A stretch of 64,000 nt of DNA. Origin: Erigeron canadensis (Eukaryota > Streptophyta > Magnoliopsida > Asterales > Asteraceae). The notes beneath the pieces were generated by a model that was given only the letters and a program-made list of their open reading frames with translations, was not told where the DNA came from and searched no databases. This document shows, in pieces, positions 38,674-49,743 of the stretch (its first letter is position 1; the number at the start of each line of letters is the position of its first letter). Where the stretch lies: NCBI RefSeq assembly GCF_010389155.1, contig NC_057762.1, positions 33,106,055-33,170,054 on the forward strand. Direction: 5' to 3'. The translations under genes were made by a program, and so were the position numbers.

Positions 38674-38881
38674 TCTGAAACCGGTATTAGAATTACCGGG
38701 TTCAAATATACTTTTTCTGAAACCGGTAATGCAAATACCGGTTTTGGGCCAAAAAATCGAAACTGGTATTTGCAAAACCGGTTTACCTTGTTTTATAATT
38801 TTTTTTTTCAAAAACTTGTTTGACAAAACACCCTTGAAAAACGACCGTTTCAAAAAGCTTTTTTGAATTTGTACATTTGGT
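38674..38881 (-). repeat. Right terminal inverted repeat of the MULE
   Basis: Reverse complement of the left end at 35147-35361. It carries the same accggt-bounded units (near 38677, 38719 and 38759); its internal hairpin has several mismatches, unlike the perfect one on the left. A further accggt-like unit lies outside the repeat near 38566. Confidence 0.85.
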
Positions 38882-39082
38882 ATTCACTTGTCCGTCCATA
38901 GCAAGCTTAACATTAATACTCGTATTCTATATTGATATACATTATATTGTACTCGCTACTTGTTCATATTTTTGCTATATATAGTGTATTGGCGCGTTAT
39001 CCTCGTTATCAACAAATATGACAAACAACCTATATTTTATGTAAAAAACTTTCTACAACTTTATTTTCATTTAGCAGAATTT

Positions 39083-39360
39083 ATGGGGGTAATTACAAAA
39101 ATAATACCTTTACTATCCATTATATTGCATAAATCATATCTAGAGTTTATTAATTACGTTTGTCATACCTAAACTTACCATTTTTGCACTCGGACCATAC
39201 CTAGACCAAACGTCCGTTATTTGTGTTGTTAAGTGCCCTCACATACCGTGCACGTAAGGGGTCTTTTCATCATTTTGCATGCTCTATCTGAATTATAGGT
39301 ATGAAATTTGTAATATTCATTATACTTCAGATACCATCTTTGTAAATTACTCTTATTAAT
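39083..39360. repeat. Possible MITE upstream of the CRLK gene
   Basis: gggtaattacaaaaataataccttta near 39084 and its imperfect reverse complement (…agataccatctttgtaaattac, ending about 39350) bound a ~270-bp segment without coding capacity. The terminal motif resembles Mutator-type MITEs, but no target duplication could be matched. Confidence 0.35.
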
Positions 39361-39871
39361 AATACACCACTCGATGTCATCTTTACCACCAATAGTCGTT
39401 CCCCACCACCACATCGTCGCTGCCACAAATACTGCCATATTGCGTGAGTACCGTGCTTGAGCTGATTAAATTTTTTTATAAGTTGATTTATATTGCGTGT
39501 AAATTTTCATTTTTGGTTACAATTAAAATAAGATATTTTAAGGTCGTGACACAAATATCAAATTTCAATTATAGTTAACTTTTCCCAACCCTAAGACACA
39601 AGAAAGTACATGTATATATTCCTGAAATTGACTTTGAAAAAATAAAATAAAATAACAAATATATCAATATCAATATGAATAAAAGCAATAATATAGTGGT
39701 AGTAGTAGTATTTGGTTGAACAAGTAATTTTCTTTTCTTTTGTATACTAAACCCAAAAGCATCCTCCTTTCCACCAAAAAGTAAAACCACTAGAATAGAT
39801 TGATGGACAGACTGACCTGGTCTTTTTTTTTCTTGATCAACTTTCTCTTCTTTACAACACATACACAAAAT

Positions 39872-40854
39872 GTAAGTAGATCCATCCTTTTTTCATTATT
39901 ATTATTATTTCCCTTTCTTTTTGGGTATTGTTTATTAGCATACACAAGATTCAGTTTGTCTAAGACTGGATCACAAATCATCATGTATGTATATATATTC
40001 TTGTTTTGACTTTTTATTTAGTCAACCTATTATTATCTTCTTTTAGGTCATGCTAGTTTGTGTTTGATTTTTTGATATGGGTTTTTAGTTAGATGTTCTA
40101 TGCCACTGTAAAAACTGCCATTTTTAATTGACAAGATTTTGAGGCCTAACCTGGGTATTTTGTAATTAGTCATCTAAATATTGTTATAAACTATTATATA
40201 TGTTATAAAGGCATAAACTTTCTTGAAGTATTATTTATATCATTGTGTGATCATTGTTATGTTTTTGATAAGAATTGAGTTAGGGGTTGTTTGGCTTTTC
40301 TATAAATCTGAATATTGCTATTCCGTGTTCTATTAGTCTAATCGAGAGAGTCGTAACTGGTAACTATGAAGTTGTTGCAAAAAAGTTGAATTATTTTATT
40401 GTAGCAATTTTATCTGATCCAAAACCTCCTTTCAATGCTTCAAGATTGTCGCTTTTTTCATTGCTAAACATATTGTTAAACTATGACATGGAATCGTATA
40501 GTGGATCCGAATCATTGGAAGTTGGCAAACCTGAAGTGGGTTTTTCAAAGGGATACGTAGATGGGGCAGGTTAAGTAGTATGCCCAAAACTGTAAGCTGC
40601 TACATTTTGCTCTGTATAAAGTCTTCCCCATTAGCTTACATCCACTAACATGGAGTTGTATGGTTATAAATATCGTTAGCCGGGGATCTTACTGGATATA
40701 ACCATGTTAACTCCTTTTTTTTTTTTTCACTTTTCCGTGTATAGTTCGTATATTTGCTTTGTCGCATTACACGTAACTGCTGGTCTACTGTATGCTACTT
40801 TTTCATTCATGCCTTTTTAAAAGGAATAATTTAGTTACTTTTTTGTTGATTTAG
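39872..40854 (+). other. Probable 5' UTR intron of CRLK gene
   Basis: A strong donor (aaaatGTAAGTag) at 39872 follows a pyrimidine-rich leader. A good acceptor (ttacttttttgttgatttAG) ends at 40854, 57 bases before the ATG at 40912. An intron in the leader is inferred from these signals only. A 95-codon frame within it (40287-40574) has no recognisable domain. Confidence 0.4.
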
Positions 40855-40911
40855 AACCGAAAGAAGTTTATTGCAAGATGTTCACATTGATGTTACAAAG
40901 AGATCAAAAAC

Positions 40912-43881
40912 ATGGCTCACAAAGCTAATTTAGTGATTATTGGAGTGTGTGTTGGTGTGGCTGTTGGCATTTTTCTAGCATCACTTGCATTTTTTGGCAT
41001 TCGATGGTACAGAAGACGCGCTCATCTCCGAAAGTGTGCAAATGACCATGGACTTGACCATGGTGCACAGACTCTTCCTATACGCCAAAATGGCGTGGAT
41101 ACAAGTAGCATATTAAGTGAATCTTACTCCAACTCTGTCACCGTTAAAGTATCAACTTATCCTGTAAAAACTCCCCCGCTCTCTAAATGGAACAAAAACA
41201 TCAAAGAACCATTAGCTACAGCATCTGGCTTACCAAGATACTCTTACAAGTATGTTGTTTGGCAAACTTCTGTCTTTTGCATTCCTTTTTTCGGGACTAT
41301 TACATACTTTTGCTTTTTTGTTGCAAACAACCACCATTCTCGTGAAGGTGCAGTTACTCTTAGGCTCTTAGCAAGTGTGATGTATTTAAGATAAATAGTG
41401 TCAAGTAGGAATTAAATTTTATCAAAGTTGTTTACCTTTGCAAAATAAAGGTGTAGAATTTTATGAGAAAGATGGTTAATTTGAAACAAGAAGTGTCTAA
41501 TGATCATGTCGATACAGGCAAACATCTAGTATGCCTCTAAAAGCGAAACCATTGAGGTTTCGCACTTTCGCTATTGAAACAAAGAGAATCTGTTTTTAAC
41601 CATTACTGTACATTATTGTTTACCGGTTGAATGTTCTGCTGTTATACAACTAGAATTTTGTGAAGCGTTTGTTTAATTTCATAGTGTTTTGAATCTGCAG
41701 GGACATACAAAAAGCTACAAAAAATTTTACAACCATTTTGGGACAAGGTTCTTTTGGTCCAGTATATAAAGCTACAATGCCTGCTGGCGAAGTTGTTGCT
41801 GTGAAGGCTCTTGCTTCTGATTCCAAACAAGGGGAGAAGGAATTTCAAACCGAGGTAATCACCATCTCATTGGATTTTTTCTGTAATTATGTATGGTTAT
41901 GCCTATATATTTATGATTCTGGTCAGTTCACAATATTTACTTAGTTTGATCTAGAATCTTGTGTTTGGGTGTCTGTGTTCTCTGGTTCGGTGGCATAACT
42001 TATAAGTATAAAATCATGTCATATCTTCTACACCACTGTATAGTGTAAGATTTTATGACATGATTGGAGTGAATAAGATTTTATGACATGATTGGAGTGA
42101 ATAGTCAAAGGTCAAAGTTCTGCGGGCTGAAAGATAATTACGTTTTTAATTACTGTATATGACCTGAATTTGTCTTGTTGCAGGTATCTCTTCTGGGAAG
42201 GTTACACCATAGGAACTTAGTGAATCTTGTCGGGTATTGCGTGGATAAAGGACAACGCATGTTAATATATGAATACATGAGCAACGGAAGCTTGGCAAGT
42301 TTTATATATAGTATGTTAATTAAAATCACTCATTCATTCTTATTACTAAATGTATATCGTTAGATATAGGACTAAAAATGCCCCAAAACCGAAACCAATA
42401 GGATTTTTTTTCTATTTTTCTATTTCTTTTTTTAATGTCCCTAGATTTTTTTTTTAAGGCAGCAAAGTCCATAGATGTTTTTGTTTAATTACCACAACAT
42501 TTTTCATACTAAGCAAGGAGCTTTTCATGTTATAGAACCAGATTTAGGTACAGAAAAGCACGCCTTAGATTGGCAAGAAAGGCTTCAAATCGCACTTGAT
42601 ATCTCACATGGAATAGAGTATCTTCATGATGGGGTTTGTCTTTTCTTTCTTTCTTTTCCTTTTAGCTCTTTCATAAAAATGTTTTGACCAACGGACACTT
42701 AAATATATTCATTGGGCAGGCTGTTCCACCCGTCATACATCGAGACTTGAAGTCTGCAAATATATTGCTTGACCACTTAATGAGAGCCAAGGTTAGATTT
42801 TATTTAAGTCGTTAGACCTTTTGTACCATTGTTTTTGGCTATTTCATGACAAATAAGTCATTTTCTTGCAAAATTACTGCACATTGTTAGCATAAACTAT
42901 TAAAATAGTTGAAAAGGAACTCTTATCGAGCTCAATGTATGATTTTACCTAATATCAAATACAATGGTTGGAAAGTTGATTTGACGACTTCTTTAGGTAT
43001 GCATTTGACATGAAATATATGTGACTAAACAGGTAGCTGATTTTGGTCTGTCAAAAGAAGAGGTGTATGATGGCCGAAACTCAAGTCTTAAAGGTACATA
43101 CGGGTACATTGATCCTATGTATATATCCACAAACCAGTTCACAATGAAGAGCGACATCTACAGTTTCGGGATCATCCTATTTGAACTCATAACAGCCATC
43201 CACCCACAACAAAATCTCATGGAATATGTCAATCTAGTAAGCTCTTATTATCAATTACTGTTTTTTCAATAGTTTTGGAAAAGGTGGCAAAATGGGTAGT
43301 GGGTGAGGAGTTCTGCATGTCCATAAACGGATCTTGTCACATCGGGTCAATCTGTCGCCATTCATCCTTCTCCTGATAAGATGATGACATATGTACACAT
43401 TTTTTTCTCTTTCGTCAATCGTCATTCACTTCATTCATGTTACCATGTTTCATCAATATCAATCACATCTTTAGGACTATAAGGCGAATATATAAAAACT
43501 ACTTTTGCTGGTAGACGAGTCTAAATTGCAATGTCTAAGTTTTTGGGTATTTCTTGATATGGAATTTATTTTTTATTTTTATTTAAGGCAGCAATGAGTT
43601 CAGATGGGATTGATGAAATACTGGACAAGGAGCTTGTGGGTGAGTGTGATCCTGAAGATGTGAGAAGCTTAGCACAAATAGCGCACAGATGCTTGCACAA
43701 AACACCAAGAAAACGGCCTTCAATTGGGGAAGTTACACTAGCTATAATGAGGATAAAACAAAGACGACTAGTTAGGGAAGATAGTACAATGTTTACAGGT
43801 GAAGATTTCTCGGGGGTCATTGGGTGCATTGAATTGCAGCAAAATCAGTTAAAGAAGATGACCAGCATAGCTGAATCCTGA
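40912..43881 (+). CDS. CRLK-type receptor-like Ser/Thr kinase
   Basis: Proposed exons: 40912-41249, 41701-41854, 42184-42310, 42548-42637, 42721-42791, 43033-43236, 43588-43881, about 425 residues. A short N-terminus is followed by one membrane helix (~8-28), then a juxtamembrane region and a kinase domain. Visible motifs are the glycine loop [17 protein letters not shown], the catalytic loop [16 protein letters not shown] in VADFGLS, activation segment [10 protein letters not shown], and the C-lobe [14 protein letters not shown]. Family-specific strings ([26 protein letters not shown]) point to the calcium/calmodulin-regulated CRLK1/2 group, which in Arabidopsis works at the plasma membrane in cold signalling. 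DPMY replaces the common DPEY; CRLK1 also lacks that Glu as I recall. The exon 4 donor is problematic: the canonical site GGG|gtttgt (intron from 42634) would shift the frame before HRD. I therefore used the weak donor at 42638 (ttt|gtcttt), which keeps the frame with a small insertion. Confidence 0.85.
42047..42102. repeat. Perfect 28-bp tandem duplication in CRLK intron 2
   Basis: aagattttatgacatgattg... at 42047-42074 is repeated exactly at 42075-42102. A partial inverted copy (aaatcatgtcatatctt) lies just upstream near 42011. No function is evident. Confidence 0.9.
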
Positions 43882-45360
43882 AAGATTCAAACCTGTTATT
43901 GTAACAGTAATTTTTGATTGAAAAGACTGTATACTTGCATAGAAAAATAAATAGATTTGCCTTCTTCTCTACTGCATTGCTGGTCACTTCTACACATTTC
44001 TTTGTTTATTAGATCATCCTTAACTGTTCACCTTTTCACCTATACGTTTTTCTGCCACATCAATATCACATTCTCATTACCTTCCCCTTCTTTTCTTTTT
44101 CCCTTTAACCATTCACCTTTAAATTTAATACTCCACAATACCATACAAAACATCCAATCAAAATAAAATATCTAATATACAAACAAAAGAAATGGACGCA
44201 TATTCTCTTGTTACCCTAGGTGAAGTGTTTATCCTACCTCCTTTCACCTACCCTCCATAACCATTCAACTTCTTGTTTAGTTATTTCACCTATGGGTTTT
44301 ACCAACCCTTATTAATAGGGTCAATCTATTGAATTTCGATATTGGCCTATTCGGAAGGATCTCAGACGCCAGTGTTCTGCAAATAAGACATAATGTCGTC
44401 TAGGTTCAGACTAACCAAGGCTAAATGCCAGAAAATATAAGGGGCTTTCATCACAGTTTCATAATGTGGGTCTACAACAGAAGTTTGATAATGTGAATGA
44501 TAATAATTGTGACTCCCAACTTATCAACTTTAAGAATAGAAAGCTTTGGCTTGTTGACATTGTGCAACTGCTATATATATATATATATATATATATAGAT
44601 CATTGGTTTAACAACACATTTAAGCCCTGAGAATATTTCTTTTGACTTCCAAAAAAATGTAGACTACAATATTACGCATATTTTGTACAATATTAAGGAA
44701 AAATGCTACAAGCACGAATTTTGGATACAAAAACTTAACCTTTTCTCTTGATCATATGTATCGTAAAAATGATCACCCTCTCATTACATATATATCATAA
44801 CATTTATTTGATCTGACTATCTGAGTCATAAAATTTAGATTTTAATGTTTGAAACATTGAATGACTAAAACCAATTCTGCTACATTATTATATATATGAT
44901 CCAAATAATCAGTTTAAAAATATCATGTTTCACATGCATGTCCTGAATTGAGGTACCATTTCTATATATTATATATTTATTTTTTATATAGTTTAATTTG
45001 AACTATTGAGGTACAAATTCTATGTATGAGTAATCTTCTTTAATATATAGTGTATATTTATCAAACACCCAAAAAAACAATAACATGATTATTGAACTTG
45101 ATATGGCAAATTTGTAAGACAATGATTTTTTCACTCCACCTATTTAGCTTGATTTGTCCATAAAGCATTCTAGTTATTAATCACATATTCACATGAGATA
45201 GGCATTCTAGTGTGTTTTAGAGAGACAAGGGTTGATGAGAGATTTTTTTTTCCCCAGAACCGTGAGAACTATATATACACACCATTGCTGTATGTTGTTC
45301 GATGTAGTGTAACAGCTTAATAGACTTCAATCCTTTAAAGCATATATATATATATATATA
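43882..45360. other. 3' flank of CRLK gene and intergenic DNA
   Basis: The first ~100 bases hold probable polyadenylation signals (aaaataaata near 43944). The rest is AT-rich with a (TA)n microsatellite at 44572-44597. No gene was recognised. Confidence 0.5.
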
Positions 45361-45361
45361 T

Positions 45362-45725
45362 ATAGAGGAAAAAAAAGTGTGTATGAGGCTGTTATATATG
45401 CACCCAATTTGGTGAAAAAACCCCTCACATACCAATATTTTAATATTTTGAAAAAATGTTTGCCCCCCCATAATTTTTATGGTTTAAACTGAAGGGTTTT
45501 TTACCCAACTTAAGTGCCTAATAGCCTCATATTCCCTTCCCCATATATGTATGTATATATATATATATAGAAAAGTGAGTATGAGACTGTTATGCACCCA
45601 ACTTGGGTGAAAAACCCCTCACATACCAATATTTTAATATTTTGAATAAATGTTTGACCCTCCATGATTTTTATGGTTTAAAAAAAGGTATGTGAGGGGT
45701 TTTTCACCCAACTTATGGGGCTGTA
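45362..45725. mobile_element. Tandem pair of TA-flanked MITE copies
   Basis: Two related copies, ~45362-45545 and ~45568-45725, share the block gcacccaa.ttggtgaaaaa...cccctcacataccaatatttt. Each closes with an inverted version of its start (ggttttt-acccaactta). Both are bordered by (TA)n runs (45342-45363, 45555-45569), as in MITE families that target TA repeats. Copies differ by several substitutions. Superfamily unknown. Confidence 0.5.
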
Positions 45726-46043
45726 TGTATGTATAATGGTAGTACCAAAATGATCGATTTCATAAAACTAGCAAACTTATTTTGATATATGATTAAAAAC
45801 ATTGCATACATAATTTACAAACTATTCTCCAAACATTTCATGACCCTTTCTATAAAAAAAAAAATACAAACGCTCTATATATGTTAATACTATATCTATA
45901 TATATGTTAGGGGACTTCACTTCTATAGGGGGGCAAAATTGTGAGCCTAAACCTAACATTAATTTTTATGTTTATCTTTCATTTCTAGAGTTCGATTACA
46001 GGGCCTAATTAAACTAAACCAAATCACGATCTGGTTTTATTAG
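45726..46043. other. Intergenic, 3' flank of the RGF locus
   Basis: AT-rich DNA with no recognisable gene. It should contain the 3' untranslated region of the downstream RGF cassette on the minus strand. Confidence 0.45.
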
Positions 46044-46433
46044 TTAATTTCTTGGCTCGTTGTTGTTGATCGGAGGCTTTCTTTTAGGCTTTTTCATGCC
46101 ACTGTAATCCCTTGTCATCATCTGCATAACCTTTTTGTCGGCATCTTCAAGTAGTTTCCTCCATTCATCGCTCTGATCATCATGAGTAATTAGTATCGTG
46201 TTTTCTCCATTATTCGTCATCTGACCCAACGTATTTTCTTGTCCCTGCAACGATAACGTACACACGTCTTAGTAAATGATAGAAAATGTTCCGTTTAGAC
46301 AAGAAACATCTTTAACTAGTGTCGTGAGGATGTAATAATAATATGATTAAGAGAGATCATGATGATGATGTGAAATAGTAGGTTACTTGGCTAGTTAAGA
46401 AGTCTTGCGGTCTTTCCTTTGAATCATTCTTAT
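46044..46433 (-). CDS. Second RGF/GLV/CLEL peptide cassette (no own signal exon seen)
   Basis: Two exons on the minus strand: 46433-46387 (47 nt, after acceptor gaacag) and 46244-46044 (201 nt, after acceptor cgttgcag), ending in TGA. The translation runs DKNDSKERPQDFLTSQ, then GQENTLGQMTNNG, and ends with the peptide-like segment DYSGMKKPKRKPPINN plus NEPRN. An Asp-Tyr start (tyrosine-sulfation site), basic middle and PPxxN end match the RGF/GLV/CLEL hormone domain, here a few residues longer than the usual 13. No hydrophobic leader was found between this cassette and the upstream one. Its first exon enters in phase 1 and leaves in phase 0, exactly like exon 2 of the upstream gene, so splicing from exon 1 at 47877 gives an in-frame 115-residue precursor. 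It could instead be a tandem gene whose own leader exon was missed or lost. Confidence 0.7.
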
Positions 46434-47167
46434 CTGTTCATCAAAATATAATAAGAAATATATGTTAGTTTCCCATAATAATATTACGATATAACATATA
46501 TGAATTAATTGAGTTTTAAATGTACTCTTCATTGATATAACTTTCATCAACTAATATATAAAACAAACAAAAATATTGACGGTTAAAGTAAGAAAAAAAA
46601 AAAAACTTAACCAATCCAAAATTAGACAATTAAAATGGGACGGAGGGAATATTATCGATCCATACTCAACTCATCTTTTAAGACCAAAAGCTTAAAAAAC
46701 TAAGTAAACAAAAGGGCAATCATGTTACACTTTCACCCTAACCAAAAAAGTTCTATTATTATACATATATATATATGATAGTCAAATAAATATATTTCAG
46801 CTTTCTGATATATATAAATGATTTTAAAGTATATATATGTTAGATACACATTTAGGCATGAGAAAAGTGTGACATGGTGTCAAAGACTAAAAAGTTCATA
46901 TGAAAGGTCAAGTTAATAAATCTGAATAATGTGATTAATTATACTGAATAGATTAGAAAAGTACAAATATATTCTCCAAAAAATATTAATTCTACAATCT
47001 ATAAAATGTAGATCATTAAACATTTGAGAAAAAAAGGGTAAAATTAATTAATTAAATAGGACCTTAATTAATATCAAATAAATATAACTAAATTAATTAA
47101 GAAATACAAGCACTAACTAGTTAGTAGTAATATTTGATTGATTGCCTGTGTATGTACGTTGTTATGA

Positions 47168-47976
47168 TCAGTTATTCCTAGGAGGATGATGTTTTGCAGA
47201 ATGATAATCAGCAGTGAAAGCAACAAAACTTGCTCCCACACTCAACTTCTGCAGGGCATCACCTTTTCTTGATGATGAAGCAGCCATTATTTCTCCGTCT
47301 TCTAATTTCTTCGTTGTTCCCATTTTCCTTCCTCCGATTTTGGCTTCGTTTGAGCTCCCCGCAGCTCCAGCAACGACTTGATCCTGTACAAACAATATAG
47401 ACATGAAACATTAGGTATAGCACATTAGCACTTGAATACTTATCAATACACATTAAAAACCAAGCTGATCAAGATATGTTTGACAAAAATAGTTGAAGCT
47501 GAACAATAACTAGGTTGGAGCTAGAAGCTAGCTAGAGAAACTTTTATTTCTTTTTTTTTTTCACATTCTTTATTCATATAGATTTGTTATTTAAATAAAA
47601 GGTTTTTATTTGAGCATGTAATTTTAAGCTCTTAAAAGCTCGTTACTAAACACACCAAAAATAAAATAAAAAGACAGCAAGAATTTGATGATACCTTCTT
47701 AGTAAAAGATGCATCATTTTCTTGAATCGATATGATTGAATTTGCTCGCATTGATCTCCTCTCTAGGAAATTAAGAAACAAGTGACAAAGAGACGCATAT
47801 AATTGATTAGTATGTAAACTAACAAAGAGCTAATTAATTAATGATTATAAGCCGACTAGAAGAGGAAAGGAATTACCTTCAAAACCATGTACACAAATAC
47901 TTTGAAGTACAAATGTTGAAACGAAGAGAAGAGCAAGTACTATGAAGGCTTTAGACCCTTTGAACACTACTACCAT
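47168..47976 (-). CDS. Root meristem growth factor (RGF/GLV/CLEL) precursor
   Basis: Three exons on the minus strand: 47976-47877, 47762-47695 and 47383-47168, totalling 384 nt and 127 residues with consistent GT-AG borders and phases 1 and 0. Exon 1 encodes a signal peptide (MVVVFKGSK then a hydrophobic run FIVLALLFVSTFVL). The middle is a variable acidic and basic pro-region. The last 13 residues, DYHSAKHHPPRNN, match the RGF consensus (compare RGF1, DYSNPGHHPPRHN). In the family the Tyr is sulfated by TPST, a Pro is hydroxylated, and the secreted peptide is perceived by RGI/RGFR receptor kinases to maintain the root meristem through PLETHORA proteins, or to affect gravitropism and lateral roots. 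The peptide ends exactly at the stop codon, as in RGF1-type members. It lies directly upstream of the second cassette. Confidence 0.9.
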
Positions 47977-48088
47977 GTTTGACAAATTATATGTATTATT
48001 CTACACTTTCTTTATATAGTTAAGAAAGACTGTTGTTTTGGTTTAAGAGAGAACAGAGGGAGATTGTATGAAGAAGAGCATGGTTGGG

Positions 48089-48095
48089 TTTTATA
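48089..48095 (-). promoter_or_regulatory. Candidate TATA box of RGF locus
   Basis: TATAAAA on the minus strand, about 115 bases before the ATG at 47976, followed by a CT-rich stretch. An alternative, TATATAAA at 48011-48018, would give a leader of only a few bases. The upstream one is preferred. Confidence 0.4.
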
Positions 48096-48427
48096 GACGT
48101 TTTTAACTCCCCAACCAACCCTTACCCTACTAACCGCAGTCAAGCCTAGCTAGGTAGGGTTCCAAGATGTTCTTCACTTAGGTATGCGTAGCATCTCGAA
48201 ATGTGGTACAAAGCTTTGATAAAGAACTACTCTAATATATATCGCAAGTTAATAAAGAATGTAAAACTTCATGGTGAGAAAAATCTTCTTTTCCCACTTA
48301 AGTTAATATCAAATATTTCATGAACATTTCATTAATAAAATACACCAAGCATGCTAACTTTTGCTTTTTGTAAGTTCTGATCCGTGGCTTATAGAATCGT
48401 ACGTGTACACCTTTTATCGGTCATTAA

Positions 48428-48896
48428 TCTATACTATATTATAAAGCAAATTTTTCCTAAATTTTCAACATTGAACTTGAAATTTTCAATATTGATTTTA
48501 AGTACTTTTCCAAAATGTCCCTCCTATCTATTCTATATTTATCTAAAATAACTATAATACTCTTTCTCTCTCCTCAAATCTCAACCAATCATCTTTTTTC
48601 TCTCTCCTCCATAAATCATTTATTCTTCCAATTTATTCAAAATCTTTTATCTCAAAAACCGTACACCGATAAATTATAAAAAATTGTATGGGTATTCTTA
48701 AAATTTCATGCTCTTTCATTAGAGATGTCATTCGATATACTTTTGACAAATTTTTAAATCCGAGGGCGGAGCCCGTACGGCTAAGGCATTTGACTATCAT
48801 GTTCTATGACATATCAACTCCTATAACATATCATACTCTATGACTTAGGTATCACCCCACCATCTCACCGCCGCAACGCACGGGTACTTGCTCTCG
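48428..48896 (+). mobile_element. Non-autonomous Helitron with eroded 3' end
   Basis: Starts TCTATACTATATTATAAAG after a host A. It ends with a GC-rich segment (ccgccgcaacgcacggg) about 10 bases before ctcg, which looks like a mutated CTAG terminus. The interior is CT-rich and non-coding. The 5' end resembles that of the Helitron at 4393-4713. Confidence 0.6.
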
Positions 48897-49179
48897 TATT
48901 TATAAAAGCATAAAAATTTTTAATTATGTTTATACTCACTACAAGTGTATAAATCATGGATGTTTTAGTTCTTATAGTTGTAGCACTAAAGATGTTTATA
49001 ATTATCTATATTCGCTAGGGCTATTAATATTCGATCTAACTCGAAACTCGATCAACCTAAAAATTCAAGATCAGACCAAATTAAATATTAATTAGAGCTA
49101 CCAACATGATTGATAACTTGGTTTATTTAGATCAAGTTGGGAGATCGGGTATATGTGGAATTGCCATATATACATGTAT

Positions 49180-49217
49180 TGTTATCAAGCCCGTAACACG
49201 GGGCCGAACCCCACTAG
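49180..49217 (+). mobile_element. Helitron 3' terminus, 5' end not found
   Basis: A hairpin (cccgtaacacggg) precedes CTAG, followed by T at 49218: the structure of a Helitron 3' end. The 5' boundary could not be placed. Just downstream, the 23-base segment tactagttataaagaaacaa... is tandemly duplicated near 49211-49257. Confidence 0.45.
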
Positions 49218-49743
49218 TTATAAAGAAACAATGTTACTAGTTATAAAGAAACAATGTATCTACTTATAATTACTCGTATATATATAAAATGTACTTATTT
49301 GTTAAATAAATAGCTAGGTACTATACGTACGTATTAATTTACATTGTCTTATTAAAAAGGCTGTTATAAGTAGCTAGCATGACAAAGTTAAGAACACATG
49401 GAAAGTACGTAAGAATAGAATAGAAAATAGGGTCAATGAAGCATTGGTCTTGGAGTTAGAGATTCGATTATTTGAGTCATACACGCCTTTGGATACTTAT
49501 ATATTTTCTGTTCTAACTTTTATTTTATTATGTTAACATTTGAAAACAAATCAATATTTTACCAGGATCCTGACAACATCTGAATTAACATTTTAGCTTT
49601 TCCATGCATGACTTGTGGTGTGGTAATTACTTATATTATTTTCATCATACAAATATATTTATGTACGGCTGGCTTTACTCGATACGATCAAAAGAGTGGT
49701 GGAATTGACCAAATGTTGCCTAATTTTGGAATTAAGATATCTA

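Larger units (their letters stand above)
35147..38881 (-). mobile_element. Mutator-like element carrying a plant mobile domain gene
   Basis: A 3.7-kb element with long terminal inverted repeats (35147-35361 and 38674-38881) and an 8-bp direct repeat, attcactt, at 35139-35146 and 38882-38889. Long inverted repeats with a duplication of 8-11 bp fit the Mutator superfamily. The only recognisable cargo is a degenerate plant mobile domain (PMD/MAIN-like) gene on the minus strand. No mudrA-type DDE transposase, MULE domain or SWIM zinc finger was seen, so the copy is non-autonomous. PMD genes are known to travel in plant transposons; whether this one came as part of a TE family or was captured cannot be decided here. 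Confidence 0.75.

Noticed and set aside
40287..40574. 95-codon frame before the CRLK start
   Set aside because: Lies in the probable leader intron; no similarity recognised and no frame-compatible junction to the kinase exons.
42475..42547. Upstream extension of CRLK exon 4 ([10 protein letters not shown])
   Set aside because: An acceptor at 42547 (gatttag) gives [15 protein letters not shown], which fits the family spacing better than the longer exon starting at 42518.
46434..47167. Separate leader exon for the second RGF cassette
   Set aside because: Minus-strand ATGs here (for example in the segment around 46850-46910) open only short frames ending in stops, without a hydrophobic run joined to a usable phase-1 donor; a missed exon cannot be fully excluded.
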